Shown here: positions 1 through 5,549 of the stretch, one piece after another | How positions within the stretch are numbered: position 1 is the stretch's first letter | Layout of the letters: the number at the start of each line of letters is the position of its first letter | Source of the DNA: Limisphaerales bacterium | GTDB lineage: Bacteria; Verrucomicrobiota; Verrucomicrobiia; Limisphaerales; PALSA-1396 | Length of the DNA stretch: 5,549 nucleotides | Direction of reading: 5' to 3' | Assembly: GCA_003140275.1 (NCBI GenBank) | Contig: PLJQ01000516.1 | Location: 2,546-8,094, forward strand | Position numbers and translations under genes: made by a program | The notes under the pieces: generated by a model | What the model was told of the DNA's origin: nothing | Databases searched by the model: none | The model's input: the letters and a program-made list of their open reading frames with translations, nothing else

Positions 1-1179
1 CAACTGCGCACCGCCGAAATCCATCACTGGCACATCAATCTTGAGTCCGGCGTCAGCCCGCTTCCGCCAGCTCAATCCCAGCGCGGCCAGACATTGACCG
101 AACGGCTTTGGGTCGGTCGCCAATCTCCTGGTGAGACCTTCAACGGTAAAAGCTGCGTCGTTGCGCGTCGCCATTTGCAAGGGCACGACGCGACAGTTCA
201 CCGGTTCGAGTGGATGACGTTTGCTGTCCCTCCACGCCGCCGCCATTGCCTGGTAAACGCGGACAGCAAGCATAGGGCGATTTTCCGGCGAGCCGTCGTT
301 GTATTTACCGGCGGTGACGTTGCCGCTGCAGCCGGAGATGTAAATCTGGAAAACCTTCGGGTCATCCGATTGTCGCCGTCGTCGCGCCAACCCGACGAAA
401 TCATCCGAGACGCCGCCCTTGCCGTAATAGCTCATCGGGTGGGTGGCGTAAAAGGTCAATGCTGCTACGGGCTGGTTGCCGTCCCAAAAGCTCAGCGTCT
501 TGAGCCAGGGATCAATCGTGCCTTCCGGTTGTTCGTGCGCCCGCGGGTCGCGTGTGGAACTGGTTCGACTGAAAGAAGTTTTCCCGTCCGCGCCGGGGAA
601 ACGCCGGTTCGATGCAACTTTTTCAACCTTCGCCTGACCGATGCCGAAATGCGTGATGTGGCGCGGTGACCGAAGGCTTTCACGCAACGCTTTTCCCACG
701 CGCTGCACCGCCCGCTCGTGAAAATCCGGATCGCAAATGCTTCCGGCGGCTTTGTGCTCACGCAGAATCCGCTCCGCTTCCAAATCCGCAATCGGCGCGT
801 CGTGAACGTGGACACACGTCACCAGCACACGCTCTTTCCCGGTCTGCGCCGCGTCTGCCAGCACCGTGCGCCAGCGCTCGTAGGCGTCGTTGCGAATTTC
901 ACACCAGTCCACCGACACCAGCACCAGCGGTTTGCCCGCGCCCAGCAGGACGATTCCGCGCGCCGACAACGGATCGTCAACCTTTTGCGCCGGCGCAATA
1001 CCTCCACCCATCAACGGATGACCCATGGGTGGCGTAACGTCCGCGCTGAATGTCGCCAGACGATAACTATTTCGGCCTCGTGAAAATGACTGACATCCTT
1101 GCAGGCCCAAGGTCAGCATCCCCGCGCTGGCAGCGGACAGTTTGATAAATTTACGTCGCGGGAGATTCCGGTTGGACAT
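1..1179 (-). CDS. Neutral/alkaline ceramidase-type N-terminal domain protein, Tat-exported putative lipoprotein (3' end outside window)
   Basis: Reading the minus strand from the ATG at 1179-1177 gives 393 codons with no stop, running off the left edge. The N-terminus has a twin-arginine signal (residues 6-13, LPRRKFIK), a hydrophobic stretch (14-28) and a possible lipobox ending at Cys29 (LQGC), so a Tat-exported lipoprotein is likely. The mature part begins with SADVTPPMG (45-53) and has CVHVHDAP (122-129), ATHPMSYYG (245-253) and SGCSGNVTAG (282-291). These match the order of motifs in the neutral ceramidase fold (PF04734): a His-x-His metal site, a second His, and the loop that carries the nucleophile. 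Classical enzymes hydrolyse ceramide to sphingosine and fatty acid. Here the nucleophile loop reads GNVT instead of GDVS, so the substrate and even activity are uncertain. Family members of this kind are recurrent in Verrucomicrobiota and Planctomycetota. The gene diverges from the kdp operon and shows no functional link to it. No Shine-Dalgarno sequence is evident. The start is chosen because it places the Tat motif correctly. Confidence 0.8.
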   Translation of the reverse strand, partial: MSNRNLPRRKFIKLSAASAGMLTLGLQGCQSFSRGRNSYRLATFSADVTPPMGHPLMGGGIAPAQKVDDPLSARGIVLLGAGKPLVLVSVDWCEIRNDAYERWRTVLADAAQTGKERVLVTCVHVHDAPIADLEAERILREHKAAGSICDPDFHERAVQRVGKALRESLRSPRHITHFGIGQAKVEKVASNRRFPGADGKTSFSRTSSTRDPRAHEQPEGTIDPWLKTLSFWDGNQPVAALTFYATHPMSYYGKGGVSDDFVGLARRRRQSDDPKVFQIYISGCSGNVTAGKYNDGSPENRPMLAVRVYQAMAAAWRDSKRHPLEPVNCRVVPLQMATRNDAAFTVEGLTRRLATDPKPFGQCLAALGLSWRKRADAGLKIDVPVMDFGGAQL

Positions 1180-1525
1180 GGCGTTTGACTAACATTGATT
1201 TGCCGTGATTGAAATACCAAATCGTGGTGCGGCCAACTCGACGGCGAGTGCATCGACATTTTCAAAGATTTTGGAGTGCGGTGGCAGAGCGCAGCGGCGA
1301 CACCGCTTTCACAAAAGAAGTACAACAAATAAAGATCGAACGCACGACCGCCATCCAAAGCGGCGTGGCACTCATTGCCCGCCGTACTCCAAAGGGTTTG
1401 GTTACGTCTTCACGTCAAGCCTTTGCGTTAATTCCCTGTCTGCCAACCGAGTTTTGATAACTTTTTAACGCCCACCGCTCCCATTTTGATTACCCCTCTC
1501 TGATGCGGCGCGGCATATTGCTGCC
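1180..1525. other. Divergent intergenic region between the ceramidase-like gene and the kdp operon
   Basis: This 346-bp stretch must hold the promoters of both divergent transcripts, but I cannot place a convincing -35/-10 pair. TTGATA (1454-1459) and TTGATT (1486-1491) are -35-like, yet neither has a good -10 at 16-18 bp. The middle is occupied by a palindromic repeat (1270-1393). The AT-richer part at about 1430-1490, next to the kdp genes, is the likeliest place for the kdp promoter and any KdpE operator. I see no recognisable c-di-AMP riboswitch and no tRNA. The overlapping short reading frames here look like products of the repeat rather than genes. Confidence 0.6.
1270..1393. repeat. 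Imperfect palindromic (MITE/REP-like) dispersed repeat
   Basis: The outer ends are inverted copies: TTTGGAGTGCGGTGG at 1270-1284 matches the reverse complement of 1379-1393 (TTTGGAGTACGGCGG) at 13 of 15 positions. Inner segments also pair: ACCGCTTT at 1302-1309 against AAAGCGGC at 1357-1364, with 7 of 8 matching. Each half has its own hairpin: GCGGTG (1278-1283) with CACCGC (1301-1306), and GGCGtGGCA (1362-1370) with TGCCCGCC (1376-1383). This nested symmetry suggests a small non-autonomous mobile or REP-type unit. I recall similar sequences scattered between genes in Verrucomicrobiota, but the copy number must be checked in the genome. It contains no transposase. Confidence 0.65.
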
Positions 1526-1609
1526 ATGAACGATTTAATTTTCACCGGCATCATGGTGGCGTTCTTCGTCGTCAGCGGCTTTTACGTCCGCTTTTGCGAA
1601 AAACTGTAG
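1526..1609 (+). CDS. Small single-helix membrane protein upstream of kdpF
   Basis: A 27-codon frame (ATG 1526, TAG 1607-1609) encodes a peptide starting MNDLIFTGIM, followed by a hydrophobic helix at about residues 4-20, and ending FYVRFCEKL. It has the make-up of a one-pass membrane peptide: a short polar head, about 17 hydrophobic residues, and a basic/polar tail that would stay in the cytoplasm. It lies 8 bp before kdpF, and its stop codon TAG overlaps the kdpF ribosome-binding site AGGAG (1608-1612), so it is probably co-transcribed and perhaps translationally coupled. I recall similarly sized unannotated frames ending in Y-V-x-x-C-[ED]-[KR]-L ahead of kdpF in other phyla, which favours a real gene. 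No ribosome-binding site is clear for this frame itself. Its function is unknown. An accessory subunit of the Kdp complex is the natural guess. Confidence 0.6.
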   Translation: MNDLIFTGIMVAFFVVSGFYVRFCEKL

Positions 1610-1612
1610 GAG
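1608..1612 (+). promoter_or_regulatory. Ribosome-binding site of kdpF, overlapping the upstream stop codon
   Basis: AGGAG lies 5 nt before the ATG at 1618 and shares bases with the TAG of the preceding 27-codon frame. It fixes the kdpF start and suggests coupled translation of the two small peptides. Confidence 0.65.
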
Positions 1613-1617
1613 CACTT

Positions 1618-1701
1618 ATGGAAACCATCATTGTGGGCATCGTTGCGCTGTTGCTGTTCATTTACCTGTTTGTGGCCATGATCCGGCCGGAGAAATTCTG
1701 A
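1618..1701 (+). CDS. kdpF: K+-transporting ATPase subunit KdpF
   Basis: The 27-codon frame encodes a single hydrophobic helix (about residues 4-21) followed by the tail MIRPEKF. The R-P-E-[KR]-F ending is the hallmark of KdpF, and the length fits the family (about 25-30 residues). KdpF sits in the inner membrane at the KdpA/KdpB interface and stabilises the KdpFABC potassium pump. It is helpful but not strictly essential for K+ transport in E. coli. The gene is preceded by AGGAG with a 5-nt spacer and followed 9 bp later by kdpA, the usual operon order. It is short enough to be missed by automatic gene callers. Confidence 0.9.
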   Translation: METIIVGIVALLLFIYLFVAMIRPEKF

Positions 1702-1704
1702 GGA
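1700..1704 (+). promoter_or_regulatory. Ribosome-binding site of kdpA
   Basis: GAGGA lies 6 nt before the kdpA ATG and overlaps the TGA stop of kdpF (1699-1701), so kdpF and kdpA are probably coupled. It supports the 1711 start. Confidence 0.7.
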
Positions 1705-1710
1705 AACACC

Positions 1711-3627
1711 ATGCAAACTTCAGGCTGGCTGCAACTCCTCCTCTACGTCGTCGCGCTCGCGGCGATCACGAAGCCGATGGGGCTTTATCTCATGCAGGTG
1801 CTCGACGCCAACGGCCGAACCTGGTTCGATCCCGTGCTGCAACCGCTCGAGCGGCTCACCTATCGTCTGATGGGGGTGAAGGCGGAAAAGGAGCACGATT
1901 GGAAGCAATACACATGTGCCATGCTGCTGTTCAGTTTGGTCGGGTGCCTGTTCACCTACGCCATTTTGCGGTTGCAGCATTTGTTGCCGTTGAATCCCCA
2001 AGGACTCGGCTCGCTGAGTCCCGATCTCGCTTTCAACACCGCCGTCAGTTTTACCACCAACACCAATTGGCAGAGCTACGTCGGCGAAACCACGATGTCG
2101 TATCTCTCACAGATGGTCGGGTTGGCATTTCACAACTTCGTTTCTGCCGCCACGGGCATCGCCATCGCTGCGGCGTTGGTCCGCGGCATTGCGCGGCACT
2201 CAGCCAGGACAATCGGCAACTTCTGGGTGGACCTGGTGCGCGTCACCTATTATCTGCTGCTGCCGATCTGTGTGGTGTTCGCGGTCATCCTCGTGTCGCA
2301 AGGCATGATCCAAAACTTCAAGCCCTACACCAAAACCAAGCTTACGGAGTCTTTCACCATTCAAGTTGCCAAGACCGACGACAAAGGCCAGCCCGTGACG
2401 ACCAACGTGGCAGTGATGGTTCAAGCGCCCAAGTTGGACGCAAAAGGGCAGCCGGTCATGACCAATGGCGTCGCGGTGATGATGGAAGTGCCGCAACTCG
2501 ACGCAAAAGGCCAGCCGGTCATGACCAACATGCCGGTCATGGTGGATCAGATAGTGGATGAGCAAACCATCGTGCAAGGCCCGATGGCCTCGCAGGTCGC
2601 CATCAAAATGCTCGGCACGAACGGCGGCGGCTACGCGAACGCGAACGCGGCACATCCGTTCGAGAATCCCACGCCGCTGTCCAACTTCCTCCAGATGCTC
2701 TCCATCTTCGCCATCGGCAGCGGGCTGACCTACTACCTTGGCCGCATGACAAAGAACCAGGCCCACGGCTGGTCTGTGTGGGCGGCCATGATGGCGCTGT
2801 TCCTCGCAGGCACGTTGCTGTGCTGGTGGGCGGAGGCGGCGGGCAATCCGATTCACCAGAAGCTCGGCGTTGCAGTGGCGGACGGCAACATGGAGGGCAA
2901 GGAAGTCCGCTTCGGCATCTTCAACTCCGCGTTGTTCGCCACGGTCACTACCGACGCGTCGTGCGGCGCAGTCAATTCAATGCACGATTCGTTCACGGCG
3001 CTCGGTGGTTTCGTTCCGTTGTTCAACATTCAACTTGGCGAAATCATCATCGGCGGTGTAGGCGCAGGACTTTACGGGATGCTCGTGTTCGTCGTGATCG
3101 CCGTTTTCATCGCCGGCTTGATGGTCGGGCGCACGCCCGAATATCTCGGCAAGAAAATCCAATCCTACGAGGTGAAAATGGCGATGCTCGCGCTGCTGGT
3201 GCTCGCAGTATCCATCCTCGGCTTTTCCGCGTGGGCGTCCGTCAGCAAGTGGGGACTGGACGGGCTGAACAACGCCGGCCCGCACGGGCTGAGCGAAATG
3301 CTTTACGCCTACAGTTCAGCCAACGGCAACAACGGGAGCGCCTTCGCCGGCCTGAGCGCCAACACGCCCTGGTACAACACGACCATCGGTCTGGCGATGT
3401 TGATCGGTCGCTTCCTGATGATCGTGCCGATTCTGGCGATGGCCGGTTCGCTGGCGCAAAAGAAAATCGCCCCGCCCAGCGCCGGCACGTTCCCGGTCGC
3501 GGGCGGCACGTTCGTGGTGCTGCTGCTCGGCACCGTCCTGCTGGTCGGCGCGTTGAACTTTCTTCCGGCGCTGACGTTGGGGCCGATCGTAGAGCACTTC
3601 CTAAACCTTCAGGGAAAACTGTTTTAA
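1711..3627 (+). CDS. kdpA: K+-transporting ATPase subunit KdpA (with a repeat-bearing insert)
   Basis: KdpA is the potassium-binding, channel-like inner-membrane subunit of KdpFABC. It descends from a fourfold duplicated M1-P-M2 channel unit and normally has ten membrane helices. All four filter segments are present in order: TNTNWQSY (116-123), LGTNGGG (301-307), TTDASCGAVNSMHDS (413-427) and NGNNGSAFAGL (538-548). The family stretch HPFENPT follows filter two. Hydrophobic helices are visible from residue 5 onward and near the C-terminus (about 600-625). At 638 residues it is roughly 80 longer than E. coli KdpA (557). Most of the excess is a hydrophilic insert at about residues 207-285, between a membrane helix and filter two. 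It holds three tandem units beginning D-x-K-G-Q-P-V and should lie on the periplasmic side. The insert keeps the frame, and normal family sequence (QGPMASQVAIKML) resumes after it. The ATG at 1711 has a good ribosome-binding site and the usual KdpA N-terminus. kdpF lies 9 bp upstream. The gap to kdpB is unusually long (285 bp). Confidence 0.97.
   Translation: MQTSGWLQLLLYVVALAAITKPMGLYLMQVLDANGRTWFDPVLQPLERLTYRLMGVKAEKEHDWKQYTCAMLLFSLVGCLFTYAILRLQHLLPLNPQGLGSLSPDLAFNTAVSFTTNTNWQSYVGETTMSYLSQMVGLAFHNFVSAATGIAIAAALVRGIARHSARTIGNFWVDLVRVTYYLLLPICVVFAVILVSQGMIQNFKPYTKTKLTESFTIQVAKTDDKGQPVTTNVAVMVQAPKLDAKGQPVMTNGVAVMMEVPQLDAKGQPVMTNMPVMVDQIVDEQTIVQGPMASQVAIKMLGTNGGGYANANAAHPFENPTPLSNFLQMLSIFAIGSGLTYYLGRMTKNQAHGWSVWAAMMALFLAGTLLCWWAEAAGNPIHQKLGVAVADGNMEGKEVRFGIFNSALFATVTTDASCGAVNSMHDSFTALGGFVPLFNIQLGEIIIGGVGAGLYGMLVFVVIAVFIAGLMVGRTPEYLGKKIQSYEVKMAMLALLVLAVSILGFSAWASVSKWGLDGLNNAGPHGLSEMLYAYSSANGNNGSAFAGLSANTPWYNTTIGLAMLIGRFLMIVPILAMAGSLAQKKIAPPSAGTFPVAGGTFVVLLLGTVLLVGALNFLPALTLGPIVEHFLNLQGKLF
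2377..2547 (+). repeat. Three tandem in-frame repeats inside kdpA
   Basis: Units begin at 2377, 2437 and 2500 and encode DDKGQPVTTN, DAKGQPVMTN and DAKGQPVMTN, each followed by a V/M/P-rich strand (VAVMVQAPKL, GVAVMMEVPQL, MPVMVD). Unit lengths are 20, 21 and about 16 residues. The first 30 bases of units two and three differ at only 2 positions, and unit one differs from unit three at 5. This indicates recent duplication, probably by replication slippage, with unit one the most diverged. Both differences between units two and three are synonymous third-position changes, so the protein sequence appears to be maintained. Confidence 0.9.
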
Positions 3628-3636
3628 AATGCACCG

Positions 3637-3655
3637 AAAAGGACTGCCAGGTATG
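3637..3655 (+). promoter_or_regulatory. Orphan ribosome-binding site plus ATG just after kdpA
   Basis: AAAAGGA (3637-3643) lies 9 nt before an ATG at 3653, shortly after the kdpA stop. This is where kdpB would normally begin. The ATG opens only an 11-codon frame that enters the palindromic repeat and stops at 3686-3688. It may be the original kdpB initiation region, displaced from its gene by the repeat. This is inference; it could also be chance. Confidence 0.3.
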
Positions 3656-3668
3656 AATCGCTGTTCCA

Positions 3669-3857
3669 CCCTCACCCCGGCCCTCTGACCCTGGAGAGGG
3701 AGAACCATTCGCCGCTCTCTGGTCGAGCGGATGCGCTGGGTTGGCGCTCTCTCTCCGAACGGAATGTTAGCAAGCCGCCGGCTGCAAACACGGCGTCCGA
3801 GTGATTCAGGACGTACCCACGCGCTCCCTCTCTTGGGGGAGAGGGCCGGGGTGAGGG
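3669..3857. repeat. Palindromic dispersed repeat with perfect 18-bp inverted ends, inside the kdp operon
   Basis: The left end CCCTCACCCCGGCCCTCT (3669-3686) is the exact reverse complement of 3840-3857. Each end also forms its own hairpin: CCCTCT (3681-3686) with AGAGGG (3695-3700), loop 8; and CCCTCTC (3826-3832) with GAGAGGG (3839-3845), loop 6. The core is about 150 bp and carries a CTCTCTCTCC tract near 3750. No transposase is encoded. In several frames the repeat translates to R/P/S-rich peptides such as LTPALSP, which I recall as spurious annotations in Verrucomicrobiota and other phyla, a sign of a widespread element. No clear target-site duplication is seen. It fills most of the kdpA-kdpB gap, and neither hairpin is followed by a T-tract, so it does not look like an intrinsic terminator. 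Confidence 0.8.
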
Positions 3858-3916
3858 CGAGTGTTTCATTCGTCCATTTCGAGTCACGGTACAACCAACT
3901 CCCCAATTTCTTATGA
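3731..3916 (+). other. Repeat-derived reading frame ending in an ATGA overlap with kdpB
   Basis: A 61-codon frame starting at ATG 3731 runs through the right half of the palindromic repeat and ends at TGA 3914-3916, overlapping the kdpB start as ATGA. The peptide is rich in Arg, Ser and Pro with no domain or signal, and matches repeat translation products, so it is unlikely to be a functional protein. The overlap could still allow ribosomes to reinitiate on kdpB, which lacks its own visible Shine-Dalgarno sequence. No good ribosome-binding site is seen for the frame itself. Confidence 0.25.
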
Positions 3917-5549
3917 AGCAAAAAGCTCCATCCCTCTTTGACTGGAACATTGCCGGCCCGGCGATTGGGGATTCGTTCAAGAAGCTCGACCCGCGCCTGA
4001 TGGTCAAGAATCCGGTCATGTTCGTGACCATGGTCGGCGCGGCGCTGACCACCGTCGGCATTTTCACCTCACCCACCGAACGCGGCTTTATCGCGCAACT
4101 CGCGATCTGGCTGTGGTTCACGGTGCTCTTCGCCAATTTTGCGGAGGCGGTGGCCGAAGGCCGGGGCAAAGCCCAAGCGGCCAGCCTGCGAAAAGCGCGG
4201 AAGGAAACGATGGCGCGACGCTTGCGCAACGGCCGGGAAGAAAAAGTCCCCGCTCCGGATTTGCAAAAAGGCGATACCGTGGTGTGCGAAGCGGGCGATG
4301 TGATTCCTGCCGACGGCGATGTGATCGATGGCATCGCCAGCGTGGACGAAGCGGCCATCACCGGCGAATCCGCGCCGGTCATCCGTGAGAGCGGCGGCGA
4401 CCGGAGCGCTGTCACCGGCGGCACGCGCGTCCTCAGCGACCGCATTGTTATTCGCGTCACCATGGATAGAGGCGGCGGCTTCCTGGATCGCATGATTGCG
4501 CTGGTCGAAGGCGCGCAACGCCAGAAGACGCCCAACGAAATCGCGCTGACCATTCTGCTCGCTGCGTTGACGTTCATTTTCCTGCTTGTCTGTGTGACAT
4601 TGAAACCGTTCGGCATCTATTCTGCCGCAGTATTCTCCGTTCCGGTTCTGATTGCGCTGCTGGTTTGTTTGATTCCCACGACCATCGGCGGACTGCTGAG
4701 CGCCATCGGCATTGCCGGCATGGATCGCGTGCTCCAGTGCAATGTTCTGGCGATGAGCGGGCGCGCCGTGGAGGCGGCCGGCGACGTGGATGTGCTGCTG
4801 CTCGACAAGACTGGCACCATCACCCTCGGCAATCGCATGGCCACGGCATTTCTGCCCGCGTCGGGCATCAAGCCGGAGCGCCTCGCCGATGCCGCGCAAC
4901 TCGCGTCGCTTGCCGACGAAACACCCGAAGGCCGTTCCATCGTGGTTCTGGCGAAAGAGAAGTTCAACCTGCGCGCGCGTGAGGTGTCCGAGCTGCACGC
5001 AAAGTTCATCCCGTTCACCGCGCAGACGCGCATGAGCGGTGTGGATTTCGCCGAACGCGACGGTCAGCCGGCCCGTGCCATCCGCAAAGGCGCGGCGGAA
5101 GCCATCCGTGCCTACGTGGATCGCTTGGGCGGCACATTTCCGAAAGAGGTCAGCCAGGGGGTTGACGAAATTTCTCGCACCGGCGGAACGCCGCTCGTCG
5201 TCGCGGAAGGTCGCGAAGTCCTGGGCGTCGTTCATTTGAAAGATGTAGTGAAGGGCGGCATCAAGGAACGGTTTGCGCATCTTCGCAAAATGGGTATCCG
5301 CACGGTGATGATTACGGGCGACAACGCGCTCACCGCCGCGGCCATTGCTGCCGAAGCCGGCGTGGACGATTTCATGGCGCAGGCCACGCCGGAACAAAAG
5401 CTGAATCGCATCCGCGAAGAACAAACCGCCGGTCATCTCGTTGCGATGACGGGCGACGGTACGAACGATGCCCCAGCGCTGGCCCAAGCCGACGTGGGCG
5501 TGGCGATGAACACCGGCACTCAAGCCGCGCGCGAAGCCGGCAACATGGT
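3913..5549 (+). CDS. kdpB: K+-transporting P-type ATPase subunit KdpB (3' end outside window)
   Basis: KdpB is the ATP-hydrolysing inner-membrane subunit of KdpFABC. The 545 visible codons cover the N-terminal membrane helices (about 27-46 and 54-75), the actuator domain with TGES (150-153), helices at about 208-230 and 238-262 with the PTTIGG motif (Pro255), the phosphorylation motif DKTGT (Asp298), the nucleotide-binding residues FTAQTRMSG (368-376) and KGA (Lys392), and the hinge motif TGDGTNDAP (513-521). Several key positions sit 9 residues before their E. coli counterparts (Asp307, Pro264, Phe377), so the start at 3913 gives an N-terminus of normal size. Ser153 of TGES corresponds to E. 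coli Ser162, where phosphorylation inhibits the pump. The last membrane helices, roughly 130-140 residues, are cut off by the window edge. The gene follows kdpA after a repeat-filled gap. No Shine-Dalgarno sequence precedes the ATG, and no alternative in-frame ATG, GTG or TTG occurs back to the upstream stop at 3802. Confidence 0.97.
   Translation, partial: MKQKAPSLFDWNIAGPAIGDSFKKLDPRLMVKNPVMFVTMVGAALTTVGIFTSPTERGFIAQLAIWLWFTVLFANFAEAVAEGRGKAQAASLRKARKETMARRLRNGREEKVPAPDLQKGDTVVCEAGDVIPADGDVIDGIASVDEAAITGESAPVIRESGGDRSAVTGGTRVLSDRIVIRVTMDRGGGFLDRMIALVEGAQRQKTPNEIALTILLAALTFIFLLVCVTLKPFGIYSAAVFSVPVLIALLVCLIPTTIGGLLSAIGIAGMDRVLQCNVLAMSGRAVEAAGDVDVLLLDKTGTITLGNRMATAFLPASGIKPERLADAAQLASLADETPEGRSIVVLAKEKFNLRAREVSELHAKFIPFTAQTRMSGVDFAERDGQPARAIRKGAAEAIRAYVDRLGGTFPKEVSQGVDEISRTGGTPLVVAEGREVLGVVHLKDVVKGGIKERFAHLRKMGIRTVMITGDNALTAAAIAAEAGVDDFMAQATPEQKLNRIREEQTAGHLVAMTGDGTNDAPALAQADVGVAMNTGTQAAREAGNM

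Noticed and set aside
94..669. Plus-strand open frame (191 codons) opposite the ceramidase-like gene
   Set aside because: The minus-strand frame is continuous over 1-1179 with a Tat signal and family motifs. The plus-strand product has no recognisable features.
1205..1468. Overlapping short plus-strand frames in the divergent region
   Set aside because: They run through the palindromic repeat, have no ribosome-binding site, and read as repeat-derived peptides.
1454..1519. kdp promoter from TTGATA (1454) or TTGATT (1486) with CATATT (1514)
   Set aside because: The TTGATT-CATATT spacer is 22 bp, and no alternative pair has acceptable spacing and match. The region is plausible for a promoter, but no site can be supported.
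1394..1525. c-di-AMP (ydaO-type) riboswitch upstream of kdp
   Set aside because: Considered because such riboswitches control K+ transport genes elsewhere, but I could not find its conserved segments here.
2200..2856. Minus-strand open frame (218 codons) opposite kdpA, with repeated HDRLAFCVELRHF-like units
   Set aside because: The repeats are the reverse complement of the tandem units in kdpA; it is a shadow.
3826..3845. Intrinsic terminator after kdpA
   Set aside because: The hairpin CCCTCTC/GAGAGGG is strong but is followed by a GC-rich sequence with no T-tract, and it is part of the symmetrical repeat.
3672..4616. Minus-strand open frame (314 codons) across the repeat and the 5' part of kdpB
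   Set aside because: It is antisense to kdpB and the repeat. Its C-terminal part (SPSPRPSPP-like) is the typical spurious repeat translation.
4069..5523. Long minus-strand open frame (484 codons) opposite kdpB
   Set aside because: It lies wholly antisense to kdpB, whose frame has every P-type ATPase motif. The antisense product is His/Arg/Ala/Gly-rich with no domain, as expected from the codon bias of a high-GC gene.

Overview
The window looks like a chromosomal segment of a high-GC, Gram-negative environmental bacterium, most likely a Verrucomicrobiota member (Limisphaerales/Pedosphaera-like). This is an inference from three signs: a ceramidase-fold Tat lipoprotein of a type common in Verrucomicrobiota and Planctomycetota, and two kinds of dispersed palindromic repeat that I recall as abundant in such genomes. 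No 16S rRNA or other marker gene is present, so the assignment is tentative.

Layout. Positions 1-1179 (minus strand, 3' end outside the window) encode an exported protein with a neutral/alkaline ceramidase-type N-terminal domain. Positions 1180-1525 are a non-coding divergent region holding a palindromic repeat (about 1270-1393). From 1526 rightward runs a kdp operon: an unannotated 27-codon membrane peptide, kdpF (27 codons), kdpA (638 codons), a 285-bp gap filled by a second palindromic repeat, and kdpB (545 codons visible, cut by the window edge). kdpC and the regulators kdpD/kdpE, if present, lie to the right and are not seen.

How the genes work together. KdpFABC is the high-affinity, ATP-driven K+ uptake complex. 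KdpA is the channel-like subunit that selects K+, KdpB is the P-type ATPase that hydrolyses ATP, KdpC assists, and KdpF is a single-helix stabilising peptide. All four KdpA filter segments and the KdpB motifs TGES, PTTIGG, DKTGT, KGA and TGDGTNDAP are intact, so the pump appears functional.

What is unusual. KdpA is about 80 residues longer than the E. coli protein because of an insert made of three tandem copies of a roughly 20-residue unit, just before the second filter segment and predicted to be periplasmic. A repeat with perfect 18-bp inverted ends separates kdpA from kdpB, and kdpB has no visible Shine-Dalgarno sequence. A repeat-derived reading frame ends in an ATGA overlap with the kdpB start. 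A second single-helix small protein precedes kdpF. I see no wholly new system here: the novelty lies in these modifications of a known one.
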